The notes under the pieces were generated by a model. It ran no database searches, was not told where the DNA came from, and worked only from the letters and a program-made list of their open reading frames with translations. Shown here one piece after another: positions 24,720 to 36,700 of a DNA stretch of 64,000 nt (position 1 is its first letter; each line of letters opens with the position of its first letter). Both the position numbers and the translations under genes were made by a program. The DNA lies in assembly GCA_963969365.1 (NCBI GenBank), contig OZ017747.1, forward strand, positions 3,534,001-3,598,000, written 5' to 3'. The DNA is from Asterochloris sp. CNOR1. Its lineage: Eukaryota > Chlorophyta > Trebouxiophyceae > Trebouxiales > Trebouxiaceae.

Positions 24720-27700
24720 ATGCGGGCAACCTTGCAGCAGCCTGCCCTAGTTAGTCTGGCCCTGGCATTCATGGAACGCTATGACAACTGGGCCAGCAGG
24801 ACCTCAAGCCAACAGATGCGTGACAGGGCAGAGCGTTCGCTCTCTGGCAAACCTGAGGTCAGCACCTCAGGTAGCCAGGGCAGCTTCACCACGAGGGTGC
24901 CTCAGCAGCAGCGCAGCATCCGAACCAACAGCAACGATGCCATGCTCTACACAGTGGCCCAGACGCTGGTACCGGTGAGGCCTGTACACTGCCCTGCAAG
25001 CAGCCACCCTGGTGCTCTCAGCTGGGCCACGCCAGTCCTGCATGTGCACCTCAACTTTGTCATCATCTGATCTGCTCATCCTGCAGGTAATGAACGACCC
25101 AAATGTGCAGGCTCAGCTGGCTCCTCTGTGGTGCTGGCCATGGGCTGGCTCCTCAGAAGCAGCTCTGCAGCCGCCACCCCTGGCACCTGGCATCCTGCCT
25201 GAAGTCACCATGCGTGACTTTGAGCGCTACCTGAGGGCCAACGCACATCATTATGAGGCTTTTGAGAAGAATTTGAGAGCCATGCAGGCCACGGGCAGCT
25301 CAAGGCGCATCAGCGTTACTGACATCACCCCAGGCAAGCTACCTGCCGCTGTCCTGTACTGTATGCTGCTGGCCCTTTCCATCTTGGCTTAGCAGCAGCC
25401 AAAAGCACAACTGCAGACGTGATGCAGTATGCTGCCGTTGCAGGGCAGACGCGCCATGTGCAGGGGGAAGGCCTGGTGCAAGCCATGCGCACTGTGCCAG
25501 CAAAATACTTCACAGAAGACTTCAGCCTCTCCAGGCAAGGAGCTGCAGTCGCATGCTCAGGGCAGCTCATTTCTGGAACAATCTCTGGAACATGCATTGC
25601 CATCAGCACATATCCTCTTACTGCTGGCCTCAGATGCTGACTGAAGTGACGCGTCTGGGCTGCAGGTTGGACACCTGGCATGATGTCTGCCCTGATGACT
25701 CTGACTCTGCGAGACAGACTGCCATGGAGGAGCTGGCGCAGCATGTGGTAAGCGCGAGCAGTAACGTATGTAGCTAGGCCTTGCCAAAACGCCTTCAAGC
25801 ATGTGGTAAGCACGCCAGTAAACTATGTAGCCAGGCCTTGCCAAATGCCTTCAAGCATGTGACACAGAGCATCAGCTACTCAGGCAAGGAGGGACCTGCT
25901 TGCCTGCATGGCGGACTTAAAAAGCTACCTGCAGCCCGTGGCCCTTCACCTCCATGGCCAGGCTTGGAGGAGGAGAGCAGCCTGCAGCCTTATATGCCAA
26001 AGGCCGATCTGCCTGCTAGATGCATCGCACATCATCAATTGCCAGATCCTTTTCTTGTGTCGCAGGATGTCGTTGAGACCTACCTGCTGCGCGAGATCGC
26101 TGCTAGATCAGACAACTTCTTTGAGGCCGCTGGCGTGGTCCAGGACCTCCGTGGCGCTGTAGGCAGGGCTTACGAGGACGTCAAGGCCTTGAGGCGCACG
26201 GTGTGAATGTTGTGTTTGCATACTGCCGGATACACCTGACCGATGGCCGAGGCATGCAACAGCATCAGATCTCGAGGGGCATGCTGGCAGTCTGCTTTTA
26301 AGAAGCCTCTGACTGCTCTGTGTGGCTGCACCTGGGCGCCAAAGCCAAGGGACATATCCAACATACCCTCCCAACATAGGCTGAAATGTATGTTGTAGGG
26401 CAACATGTATGCTCAGGTACAGTGCTGTAGACTCCGGCCTACGGTGCTCATCTATCATGGTGTGCTCAGGCAGGGCTGGGAGCCTGGCCAGCTGTGGAGA
26501 CTGATTTCTTGGCTATCTGCAGGTCACTGGGCTTGATGAGGAGTTTCTTGAAGCAGTCGTCCAGGTGCAGCGGCTGCAGCGGCGACGCCGCAACCTCAAG
26601 ACTGTGTTGCAGAAGCTTCAGGTGCGCTGCACAGCATCCTTCAGCAACAACTGCGCAGGTATTGGAAATTGTTGCACAGCATGCCTCAACCTCAGTGGAC
26701 TCATGTGATGTTTTTGCAGCACACACACAACTTGATGCTGCTCTGCAGGTAGCCAGCAATGTGGCACAGTCCCAAGCAGCTCTTCAGCTGCTGGTGCCTC
26801 AGGGGGACTATGCAGCAGCACTGGACGTCATGGAGGACATCAGGGTGAGAAGCCAGGCTTTGCAATGCTTAGCTTTGCTGTGCGCTGGCATGCAGGTCTG
26901 TAGGGCTTTCCAGGGCATGTACTGGCACCTCGCTTGGCAGCAGCCCTTCAGGACATGCTGCTGCCGGCCGTGTGCCACCAGCCTGGCACTGTCGTGTGCA
27001 CCTGCATGCCAGTGCCTGCCAAATGTGCTCTTGGATGGTAGCTTTGAACATCTGCAGTGTCCTGGGCGCCCCTGCAACCACTGTGTACCTGCAGGGCACC
27101 ATGCAGAGCGAGCATCTGACCACGCTGCACAGCCTGAGGCACCTACCCCAGGTGCTGGCTGGCACTGCAGATGTGGTGGATCAGCTCATGGTCTCGGACT
27201 TCCTGCGAGCGGTCCAGTGCCAAGCTGTGGAGGCAATCATCGACCATGTGGCGGCGGCGCTGCAGCAGGTTGGCAGCCGTAGGTGAGGGCCCAGCATCAG
27301 CTCCCTCTTCATGCCATGGTGGACGCAAACAAGCTGCCCCAATCCTGAGGGGAACACATGTCAGCGACCATAGGTCAGGGGACCTGCCTCATCTGTTGCT
27401 GCACCCTGGTTTGGCAAAACGCAGTGATGTGGCACCTGAAGCCGTCTCAACTGTTGGGGCACCTCTGTTGCATTCCTGCCACTTACTGTGCTTTGCCGGG
27501 GCTTGTGGGTGCCCGACAAGTGCTGCTTTGGGACTGGCAAGGCTTCCAACATATACTCTGCGACAGACTCATCACACTTCCTCCTCTGTCACACCCTGTT
27601 ACCAAGCCTGTCAGAGCAGCCCCAACCGACTCACTCAACATAACACTCTTTTGACAGGGCTACAACTGCTATGCAGAATTCTGCACAAAACCAGCTGTCA

Positions 27701-30700
27701 CATGCTGCAGGACCTCCAGGGATGCGGAGCTGTTCCGGCTGACCTCTGACGATGGTTCCAAGGACCTGCGAAGGAGCTTCAGCCTGGCAAGTGGAGCAGC
27801 CGCAGAAGATCTTGTAATCTTCACACTGCTGCCCGGGCAGCAGGATGCGGCTGCCGCTCTGCTGGCCGTCTGCAAGCGGACCACAGCAGATGAGCTCCAG
27901 ATTGCCTTCCAGGATGGGGAGCAGCTGCAGGTTGGCACACTAGATGCTGCTGCAGAATGCTGGCCAGCATTCTTAAAGCGGTGCTGCACCAATTGCCTTT
28001 TGACAGGTACAGCAGCTGCAGGTCAGCATGCCTCTTGAGGAACCAGCCACTCTAGACTGCCCCGTTTTGTGTCCAGCTGCGTCACAGCTGGACGCAAAGA
28101 GCTTGTCTGCTGCGCAACCTCCTCTGTGCCCATGTGCACCTGCGTGAGGCAGCTGTGTTGGCCACTTTGGCTCATCTGGCACGCTGGCCTACTGTGCAGG
28201 ACCTCCTTCTACCCCTGGTGGTGGACCTGCGCCGCACAGACATGCTGTCCCATGCTGTGCACCGCTACATAGAGTCTGTGACCATTGAAGCCAAGCACAG
28301 CATCAGGTCCGCCACACTCAGTCTTTTGGGTCTGTTAGGGCAGCCTGGGAGCTTTGCAGTGCCCCTGCCCTGGTCAACTGCACAAGCCCCTGGAACTGGC
28401 AGCTGATTGCCTCGTGCATTGTTTGCAGTTGCATCCAGGGAGGACCATCTGCCCTGCCTGGTCGGTAAGCAAACTATCTTCCTGCAGGACCCTGGTGGAG
28501 CGCGCACTGCCACTGTTGCTTGGCCAACAGTGGACCAGCTTAGAGTCTATGTCCCTGGCTGACAAGCTTCAGGTAACTCCACTCACAGCAGTGTGCGGCA
28601 ACCCTGAACTTTCTTTTGCAGTGGCACGTTGGGAATGCTTGTCATGCAATGCTGGTCTTGAGGTGGCCGAGGCTCACCTTCTGATGCCCCTATGGGAGTC
28701 AACCCCGTCAAGCAAGCTAGTCTTGGAGTCCGCCTCATATTGCTCATGAACTGGCTGTTTGCTTTGAACCGCTCTTCGTTGTCAGGCTCCTCACAGCTTG
28801 CCCACACGCTTCTCTTACAGCAAGACCCGCACTGCCAGCAGCGCTGTGACATGGCCCACCCTTGCTGCAGGCCCTCCCCAGCTCAATATTCCTGCAGCTT
28901 TTGGCAGCCGTCTTCCGTGTCACGCAGACGCTGCTGCAGCATGTCTGCCGCATCCGTGATGTGACGGACTCCGTTCTGCGGGTGGCTCGCTGCACTCGTG
29001 CCCAGCTCGCCCAGCACAGCAGCGAGTTTGCGCTCGTGCTCCAGGCTGTGGCTGAGGCAACGTCTGGCAGATTATCAAAGCTCCTGGGCTCTAGGTGAGA
29101 AGGCTCAATGACACGTGTGCGGATCTTGCAATGCAGTAGCACCTGCGCTGCTTGATGCTTCCAGATCATTTGGCAGCTATGCGTCCATGCTTCGTGGCAG
29201 CTTCCCCTCCAAGTGGTCTTGCTTGCCTCATCTTCAACCAGATAGCGCTGCTGGCCTGCCATTAAACGGGTAAGCAAAGTTGACTGCGCTGTTCTGACTT
29301 AGCTTCTGCGGACTGGGTCCTGCAGGGTTGCAGTTGGCTCCAGGACTCGGCTGGAAGACTTGCAGGCGCTGCTGGCCCTGAGTGAGGCTTTCAGCGCCAT
29401 GATTGAGGCCACTGGGTGTAAACCAGTCTCTGCTCTGCGCAGCGCGGTGCAGCTGCAGTGCAAGGCATCCATTGACGGCCTGCACCAGCACAACATGCAG
29501 CAGCTGACAGGTGAAGCAGGGCATGTGATCAATGAGATGAACATGTCTGGCAGGGGGTAGTGTGTCTGCTGCACAAGCAGCAAGGAGCTTATGCGGTCCT
29601 GCTTTGCTGGGATGACTGCTGTGTTACCCATTCCTTCCCAAACATCCTGAGGCAGCATTGTGCCTCGCACAGCTGCATCAGTAATGCACAGCCAGACCCT
29701 GCATGCCATGCTCAAACCCCGTCTGTACACCCATACTCAAAAGGGTGGCTGTCTGTAGGTGTGCTGGAGCAGGAATCATGGACGCTTGCTCAGGTGCCGC
29801 CCCAGCTGCAAGCTATCTGCACGAAGTTTGAGAGGCGGGCAGGCGAGCTGGCTCCTGGCCCAGACAGCCCGCAGCCTGTGACATCGGACCAGGGAGAGCT
29901 GCAGGCACATGGGCATGGTGAGCTGGGCAGGCCAGCACATATGCTAGCTATGAGCTACCTTGGAGGCACGCAGCATTTCTGAGGTCTGCCAGCAATTCTC
30001 TAGCACTCCTGCAGCGTACGCACAACACCACTGTCAGCTTGTCATGTTGCTTGCAAGCCTGCTCATGCACATATCATGCACAGATGGTCACCAGCCTGGC
30101 CAGCTTAACTTGCTGTTCTCATGGTGCATTTGCTCACTCACGCCCTGGCGGTCAGCTGCTCACTGTCCGCACTGCAGGCCTGCAGCCTTGCCCAGCTTGC
30201 CGCCTCTCACTAATTGCCGTAACACATGCCTTATAGGCAGTCGGGCTGATGGATCAGAGGAGATTGCAGACGATGCGCTCGTCATCTGCAATCGCCGCTT
30301 CCATGTGGTCACTGCTGTGCTCATGCTGCTCCGCATGCTGGAGGGATATGCAGCATTCCAGGAGTGTGTGCCCTCGCATGCCAGCGAGGCTGCCAGGCGG
30401 GCCATCGAGTTGCTCAAGGTGCGGGTGGGTCTCTTTGGCAGTCTGGGTGCAGGCAGCCGCACAACTCCTGGACTGCTTGCGTCCACATGCTGAAGGGGCT
30501 ACCATGCAGGCTTTCAAGCTGCTCGAGCCCACCCATTTGCAACACCTGGGGCCCTGCTTGCTGTTGTGTTTGGCATGTGTCTTTGAGGCTGCCAGACTTT
30601 CTTTTGCTGCTGACGAGAGGCCCCCCATTTTGGCCTGGTAGGCTGCATGCTGCAGGTTGGCTGCTGTCACATCACATTGGCTGCTCTGGCAGGGCTACCA

Positions 30701-33612
30701 CAGGCGGGGCCACCAGCTGCCATGCTCTGATAACCTAGCCCCTGTGCAGAAGCCTGCTCATTCTCCTCAGCAGGCACTCTTCTTGCAGGGTCAGACAGAG
30801 CTCACATATGACTCTGCTGTCTGTTGTACTGATTTTGATTTGCTCCATGTGCAGCTCTTTAATTCTCGGACATGCCAGCTGGTGCTGGGAGCAGGCGCCA
30901 TGCAGGTGAGCTGTTGCTGACCCTTTCACAGAAGGCATGTCCAATTGTCCTGCTGCTGCTGGCGTGCTGAGCATTGCTGTGCCACTGCTCCGTGGGAAGC
31001 CCACCTCCTCACCCATGAGTGGGTGACCTAGTACCCGCAACGCTTCCACATCACTAACTGACCTGCAGGTGTCAGGCCTCAAGTCTATCACAGCCAAGCA
31101 CCTGGCCCTGTCCTGCCAGTGCCTGAGCGCGTTGATCGCTCTGCACCCAGTGCTCAGCCTGGTTCTGATGGCCCTTGTGCAGCAGCCACGGCTGGGCCTG
31201 CTTCAGCCGGAGTTTGACAGAGTGCTGCAGGTTTGTGTGTTGCCAACTTTGCGTGCTTCCACACACTTGTGGGTGCAGTGCAGCCTCCCAGCAGTGCATG
31301 TTGCCCTGGCTGCAATGACCACATCTCCTTGTCCCTTGGTGCTGGCTCATGACGTACCTGGAGGGCCTGCAGACCAGTAGTGACCCGCAGCATGTGCCTG
31401 GTGCAGGCTGAGCAGTGCGTCATTGCATTGCACAGAATCACATCGCTGCTGGCAGCCACTGGTGAGTGCCAGCAGCATGTGCCTGGCGCAAGACTCGCCT
31501 GTACATTGCACAGAGGCCCCATCAGCAGTCCACTGCACACAATGGCTAACCCTCTGCTGCCTGCTGCAGGACCTGACTGTGCACCGCACAGAGATCCACT
31601 CCAAGCTGGTGGCCATCATGCGTGAGCGCCTGGCCACCAATCTCAAACAGCTGCCTGCTGTGGCCGACATGTGGGGCCACCAGCCGCAGGGAGAGCAGGA
31701 GCTGGCTGGCCCCCCGGCCCCCAGTCACTTTGCACTGACCAGTTCCAAGCAGCTGCGTATCCTCAGCCAGGTGGGCTGTACTGTGATGGTGCTGTATGGG
31801 CTCGATGGCAAGCAACTAATTTGCCTGCAGGCCCCGATACCTCGGGGCAGCTGCACTTCCTCTGCCAGGTGGCTGCTATGCATCACTGGTATTGGCTGTA
31901 TTCGCCTGCTGCAGCTTTGTTGTCCTCGCCACTGTGGCTGCTCACATTGGGTGTCTTGTACTACTGCTGAATGGCCCCTTGGCCTATCATCAAGCAGCTA
32001 CACCTTCTCAGTCTGGCACCCTTTGTGCTGCTGCTGCATGGTCTGCATAGGCTAAGTCTGCTGCAGCGAGGTGACCGGCCCCATGTTCAAGCGGCTATTC
32101 AGCCAGGTGGTAGCGCAACACAGCCAGATGGGATGCCCCTCTACTGCACAGCTACCCTGGCTTGCTGCACAGCCAATTACTGGCAGCAGCTGGTCATCCT
32201 TTGGCAGATGGGCTGCTGCTGCATGCACTTGGCCGGTACGGCTGCCACTGCGCTGGCAGCTGCCAGCGGGGTCTTCAGCCTCACAGACCTTGGGCTGCTG
32301 AGGCCTCCATCAAGCTGAGAGCAAAGCCCAGTATGCAGCTGCGCACATCCTGGCCGGCAGGAGACTCAATCAGCCAAGCCATTGCTGTCTGCAGGTCCTG
32401 ACGCCTCTTCTGCTGCCTGAGGAATGTGAGCAGATTTTTGGACGCGTTGGCCTTGTATTCAGCAAGTCGCTGGCAGACTCCTTCGAGCGCCTGCTGCCTC
32501 AGGTGGGCAATCTTGTTCCAGGCAATATGGAACTTTGGACCTCTGAGCAGAAGGAAGCAGAAAAGCAGCTGACAAGCTCACTGTAGTCTCATGTATAGAG
32601 GCAAGCTGTGGCCGTCTTCACAATGCTGATTGCCTCCCTCAGTACACCTCAGTTGTGGTCTCACAGAGCCTCATAGCTTGCGTTCAAATGTCTTACAGGG
32701 GCGGTCCATTGCGCCCCTGACCTGAAGCTCACAGCTTGCCTGCAGGGGTCTGCGTGGGCAGCCCAGTGTGCCTCTGACGTGGGCCACCTGACAGCTGCGC
32801 TGGCAGACCTGCCCATGAGCGAGGGTGACAAGCAGGAGACCGTGGCACGCCTGCAAGCGCTGCGGGAGCGCCGCTTTGTCCTGCAGGCCTCCAGGCTTGG
32901 GGCCTTCCCCCACACCCGCAGCAGCTTCGACACAGCAGCCGCTCTGTACTACAGCAATGGAGGCCACAGCGATGCGCCGTCTGAGGGCGCCGCCAGGCCT
33001 CAAAACCAGCTCAGAGCTGTTGATCGTGTGAGGAATGCACCGCAGGAGGCAGCTCAGCCGTTGGGGCAGCCGCCTCAGCCTGCTCAGCAGCTGCAGGAGC
33101 AGGAGCAGGAGCGGCTCCAGCACCAGGAGGCAGGGCACAGAGAGGACATCGATCCTTTGCATGCTGCGGCAGGCATTGGCTCCAGCAGCCCCAGGGTGTT
33201 GAGGCGTTACTTCACAGAGGGTAGCACCGGGCCGCAAGGCTCCCCAGTCCTGGTGGCGGCCAATGGTCACCTTATGACCTCTCGTCCTCAGAGAGGTGGT
33301 GCCGCAGATCAAGCGGCACAGCAGACCGCTGTGCCGTTTGACCCACTGAGCCAGGCGAGCTCTGCATCAGATGCACTGCAGACTGCTGCAGTTAATGGGA
33401 GAACAGAGCTGTTTAGACCCACCTCCCCATATCAATTGAAGGTGGAATTGCATTCATCAGGGCTGCCGCTCACTCAGCAGCAGGATCAGGCACCGCTTGA
33501 TGAGCCTGCTGCTGGTGTATGCGCAGCAATGTCTGACGAGCCTGTTGCTGTGGCACACGTCGCCTCTGACCACCACACCTTTCCACCAAATGACGGTGGA
33601 AAGACATGCTGA
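24720..33612 (+). CDS. VPS54: VPS54, GARP tethering-complex subunit
   Basis: Subunit of the Golgi-associated retrograde protein complex that tethers endosome-derived vesicles at the trans-Golgi network. Model of 20 exons, 1301 aa: 24720-24974, 25087-25333, 25444-25534, 25666-25747, 26066-26200, 26523-26621, 26749-26844, 27095-27268, 27658-27930, 28077-28306, 28488-28572, 28871-29094, 29326-29510, 29759-29917, 30237-30418, 30855-30905, 31069-31230, 31570-31770, 32395-32502, 32746-33612. Conserved blocks: GLVQAMRTVPAKYFTEDF, TYLLREIAARSDNFFEA, DLLLPLVVDLRRTDML, and the VPS54-domain core FNSRTCQLVLGAGAMQ-VSGLKSITAKHLALSCQ followed by VHRTEIHSKLVAIMRERL. Exon 27658-27930 is poorly conserved and is the least certain. 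Introns 2 and 3 use GC donors. The last exon encodes an unusual low-complexity tail of about 220 residues. Start: first in-frame ATG. Confidence 0.93.
25741..25860 (+). repeat. Tandem repeat of a VPS54 donor site
   Basis: Unit 1 (25741-25798) starts with the last codons of an exon and its donor (GCATGTG|GTAAGC). Unit 2 (25799-25854) repeats it at roughly 88 % identity including a second GTAAGC, and a third begins at 25855. The intron thus has two near-identical donors 58 nt apart. Confidence 0.95.
27901..28028 (+). repeat. Donor-side exon copy in VPS54
   Basis: Exon end 27901-27937 (ATTGCCTT ... AGCAGCTGCAGGT) is copied at 27992-28028, 91 nt downstream; the 13-nt AGCAGCTGCAGGT spanning the donor is identical. 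Confidence 0.75.
31388..31620 (+). repeat. Repeated segments before a VPS54 exon
   Basis: CAGCATGTGCCTGG occurs at 31388 and 31475. Each is followed by a TGCA..GCACAGA block (31423, 31507) that resembles the start of the exon at 31570 (TGCACCGCACAGA). Similarity to the exon is moderate. Confidence 0.55.
32693..32800 (+). repeat. Acceptor-side copy before the last VPS54 exon
   Basis: TACAGGGGCG ... GACCTGAAGCTCACAGCTTG (32693-32738) parallels the true exon start TGCAGGGG ... GACGTGGGCCACCTGACAGCTG (32741-32800). The copy directly abuts the acceptor. Confidence 0.6.
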
Positions 33613-33718
33613 CAAATAAGTCAGCATTACATGAATTCAGCTTTCTCTTCTAATCAATGCAAGTCCAAATGCGGTGGCCTCGAAGGATGGGGCTGGCCCA
33701 GTGAGCCCCCAAGCCAGC
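33613..33718. other. 106-bp VPS54-ACR gap
   Basis: Only 106 bp separate the VPS54 stop from the ACR start on the same strand, so the VPS54 3' UTR and ACR 5' UTR and promoter must be very short or overlap. No TGTAA is seen here. Confidence 0.6.
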
Positions 33719-36700
33719 ATGCTGGGGCTGCATTGCAGCCGCAGCTGGCTGAAGAAATCAGACAGCCTACAGCACATCCAGAGCTACAGGGATTCTGAGG
33801 CCTCCGCTGGGCAGCTGGCTACTCGCAATGGTGTCCTCATAGAGTATGAGACATTGGAGCTCAGATGCAACCCGCCACAGATAACCATCGCCAACGACAG
33901 CAAGGAGGATGTGACGGTGGTGACCATGGACAGCGCGAACAGACCGGGCACACTGGTGGAGGTGAGGAAGCAGGACACAAGTCCCAGCTGGTCATTCAGA
34001 AAGTCCGAGCTGGCCAGAACGAGCCGAGGCCCGAATCTTCCCACACTCACTGCTTCAGGAGTGTTACTCCTGCATGAAGGTCGTGGTAGTACTGCGCAGC
34101 CGCTGCAGCACACCCTGCAGCAGGCACATGGGTGTGCTGCTCCATGGTGCTAGCTCTGCATTCCGCCTCCCTTCTGACATTGTGCATGTCTCCCTGGACA
34201 TTGTGAACGCTGTTGCAGGTGGTCCAGCACTTCACCCAGCTGGGTCTGGACGTTGTCAGAGCTCGCATCAGCTCTGACGGGGGCTGGTTCGTGGACGTGT
34301 TTGACATCACAGAGGCCACTGGCGCCAAAGTGACAGACGAGCGTAAGCTGCAGAGCATCAAGCAGGTACGTCACTTTTTCCCTTATCCGACTGACACACA
34401 GCCAGGTGTCCAGCTTGCAAGCTGACCTTGACCTGTCCACAGTGCTTTACTCTGTCCCTGGCCTAGCTGTGGCCTGGCTGTCAGTTACTGACAGCATTGC
34501 ATGCCTGCAGATGCTCAGCATTCACCTTGATGGCTCAGATGCGCCTCTGTGCAATGCTGGTGAGCTTTCCTGGCCTTACCATCTTCAGCCCTGCTCTGCA
34601 CCCTATGCTGTGCACACCACATGTCAGCACACTGTAGCCCTGCCCAGATCTGGCTGCAAGCTGTCAGCACCCCTTGTGGTCACATGGGTCTGCGACTGTG
34701 CATGCAAAGGGTGCGGGGTCTGCGGCCGTGTTTGTTATGCTCAAGGCAGCAACGCCTGCACAATCCAGCCGCTTGTCCATGCACAGCATGGCACCATGCA
34801 GGTGCAAGGCTGGCATCAAGCGCCTGCAGCCATAATCTTGCAGAGCCTGCTGTACACACCTGTTCTGCTTGCGGCGCATCTGTAGTTTAAGGCTGCCACC
34901 AGGCATCCCTGATCAGTGTACTCTGCTGCAGACGAAACTGATGATTGGCACAGCGTTGCCACCACTGTGTTTGAGCTGGCAGGGCAAGACACAGCCGGCC
35001 TGCTGGCAGACGTGACCCAGCTGCTCACCAGCAATGGCTGTGATGTGCGCTCCGCTGCGGTGCGTGGCTGTGCAGCCAGTGACAGCCCCTGCATGCCTGC
35101 CACCAAGTTCAGGCTGCTGCATACAAGCGTGCATCTTCAGAATCTTTGTGCAGATCGACACTGGATCTGTTTGATGGGCAATGTTGAGAGGTCTCACCTG
35201 AGCCCACCGGCAGCTGAAGTATGTTAGCTGTAGTGATGGAGTGATAGGGGTTGCAGAGCGGAGGTCAGCATACGGAGCACCCTGCTCATCCTTGCCATGC
35301 CCTTATGCTCTGTTTGTGCTGCAGGTATGGACCTTCAACGACCGTGTGGCCTTTGTCCTGAGCGTGACAGAGAACGGGCAGCCGGTGCAGGACGGCATGA
35401 AATTGCAGCGCCTACGTCAGCTGCTGCTCCAAATGATGGACGAACAGGGCACCGGTATTGTCAGCATCAAAAAGGTGGGGGCAGTGTTTCCACTCATCGG
35501 GGATCAGCTTCTGGCAGGGCAAGTTGGGGTAGTTTGTGCAGGTGCTGGGGTTGAGAACTTAGCAGGGCAAAGCTGCTGGCATCGCTAGCATCATACAGGT
35601 GACCTGCCCGTTCACAGCTGGCAGGTGGAGGAAGGCACAGGGATTGTCAGATCCAAAAGGTGAGACTCTCGCGCAGGCATTGGGGTTCAGGTTCATGCAG
35701 GGCAGAGTTGTAGGAAACGTCAAGTTTTCGTAGGTGGGGCACTGCTGGCAAGCGTTGCAGTAGGGACGTTGGCACTGTTTGCCTGAATGAGGCGTTTCCT
35801 GGCCACATGTGTGTGCTTGAGGGGGCCACCAGTATTATTTGCATCAGCAAGGTGAGGATTGTCCAACTCTGGTTTGCTGGACCCATCACCCGGATTGCTG
35901 GCCCCAGCTGCCCGCTCGTTGCAGGCTCCCCATGTCTCTTGCAGCCAGCTTGGCCTCCATTTCCAGCTTGTCTTGTGCCCCTGTGCCAAGCTGGCAGCGC
36001 GCTTCACTAACTGTGCTCTTCTAGCCAGCTGCCCACTCACCTGTTGTTCTTTTGTGCTCTTGCAGGTGCGTGGGGAGGTCCATCACGACCGGCGCCTGCA
36101 CCAGCTGATGCTGCAGGAGGGCGAGAAGGCCTGGAACAGCAGCCGCAGCCTGCCCAGCAAGCCGCGCAGTGCGCGAGTGGACATCGCGGGCCGCACCAGC
36201 ATCAGCAGCGTGGCGCTCAGCTCGCCCTCTGACTCTGCGGGGTCCATGCACGCCGCTGACTGCTCCCCCCTGGACCTGGCCGACCCACTGGCTGTGTACA
36301 GGTGGGGCTGGGGTGCACTCAACGGCGTGTCGTCTGCTGTCATGCGCTGCAGGCTCAGCTCACCGTGAGCCTTCAGACACCCTGTGCTGCAGCCAGTTCG
36401 GTTGCGCTGGACACAGCATGCCCTTTGACTGTGTGCGGCTGGGTCTGGTGGTTCTGGTTCTCTCCTGCTGCGTCACGCTGCGCCTCAGTCAGCACTGTGC
36501 AGCCAGCAGTTGGCTGCTGGCAGTGGGACAGGCTCATCCTTGTGCTTTTTGTCTGCAAAGCCGCTCCAGTTGCACAGGTAACTTTACCAGCTGGCAACAC
36601 AGACATCCAGCCTGTGTTTGCCTGAGGCCCTGACTAAACATGCATGGCAGGCTGCATACCTGCATGTACTGCATTCCCTTGGCATGGAGAGCCAGTGGTG

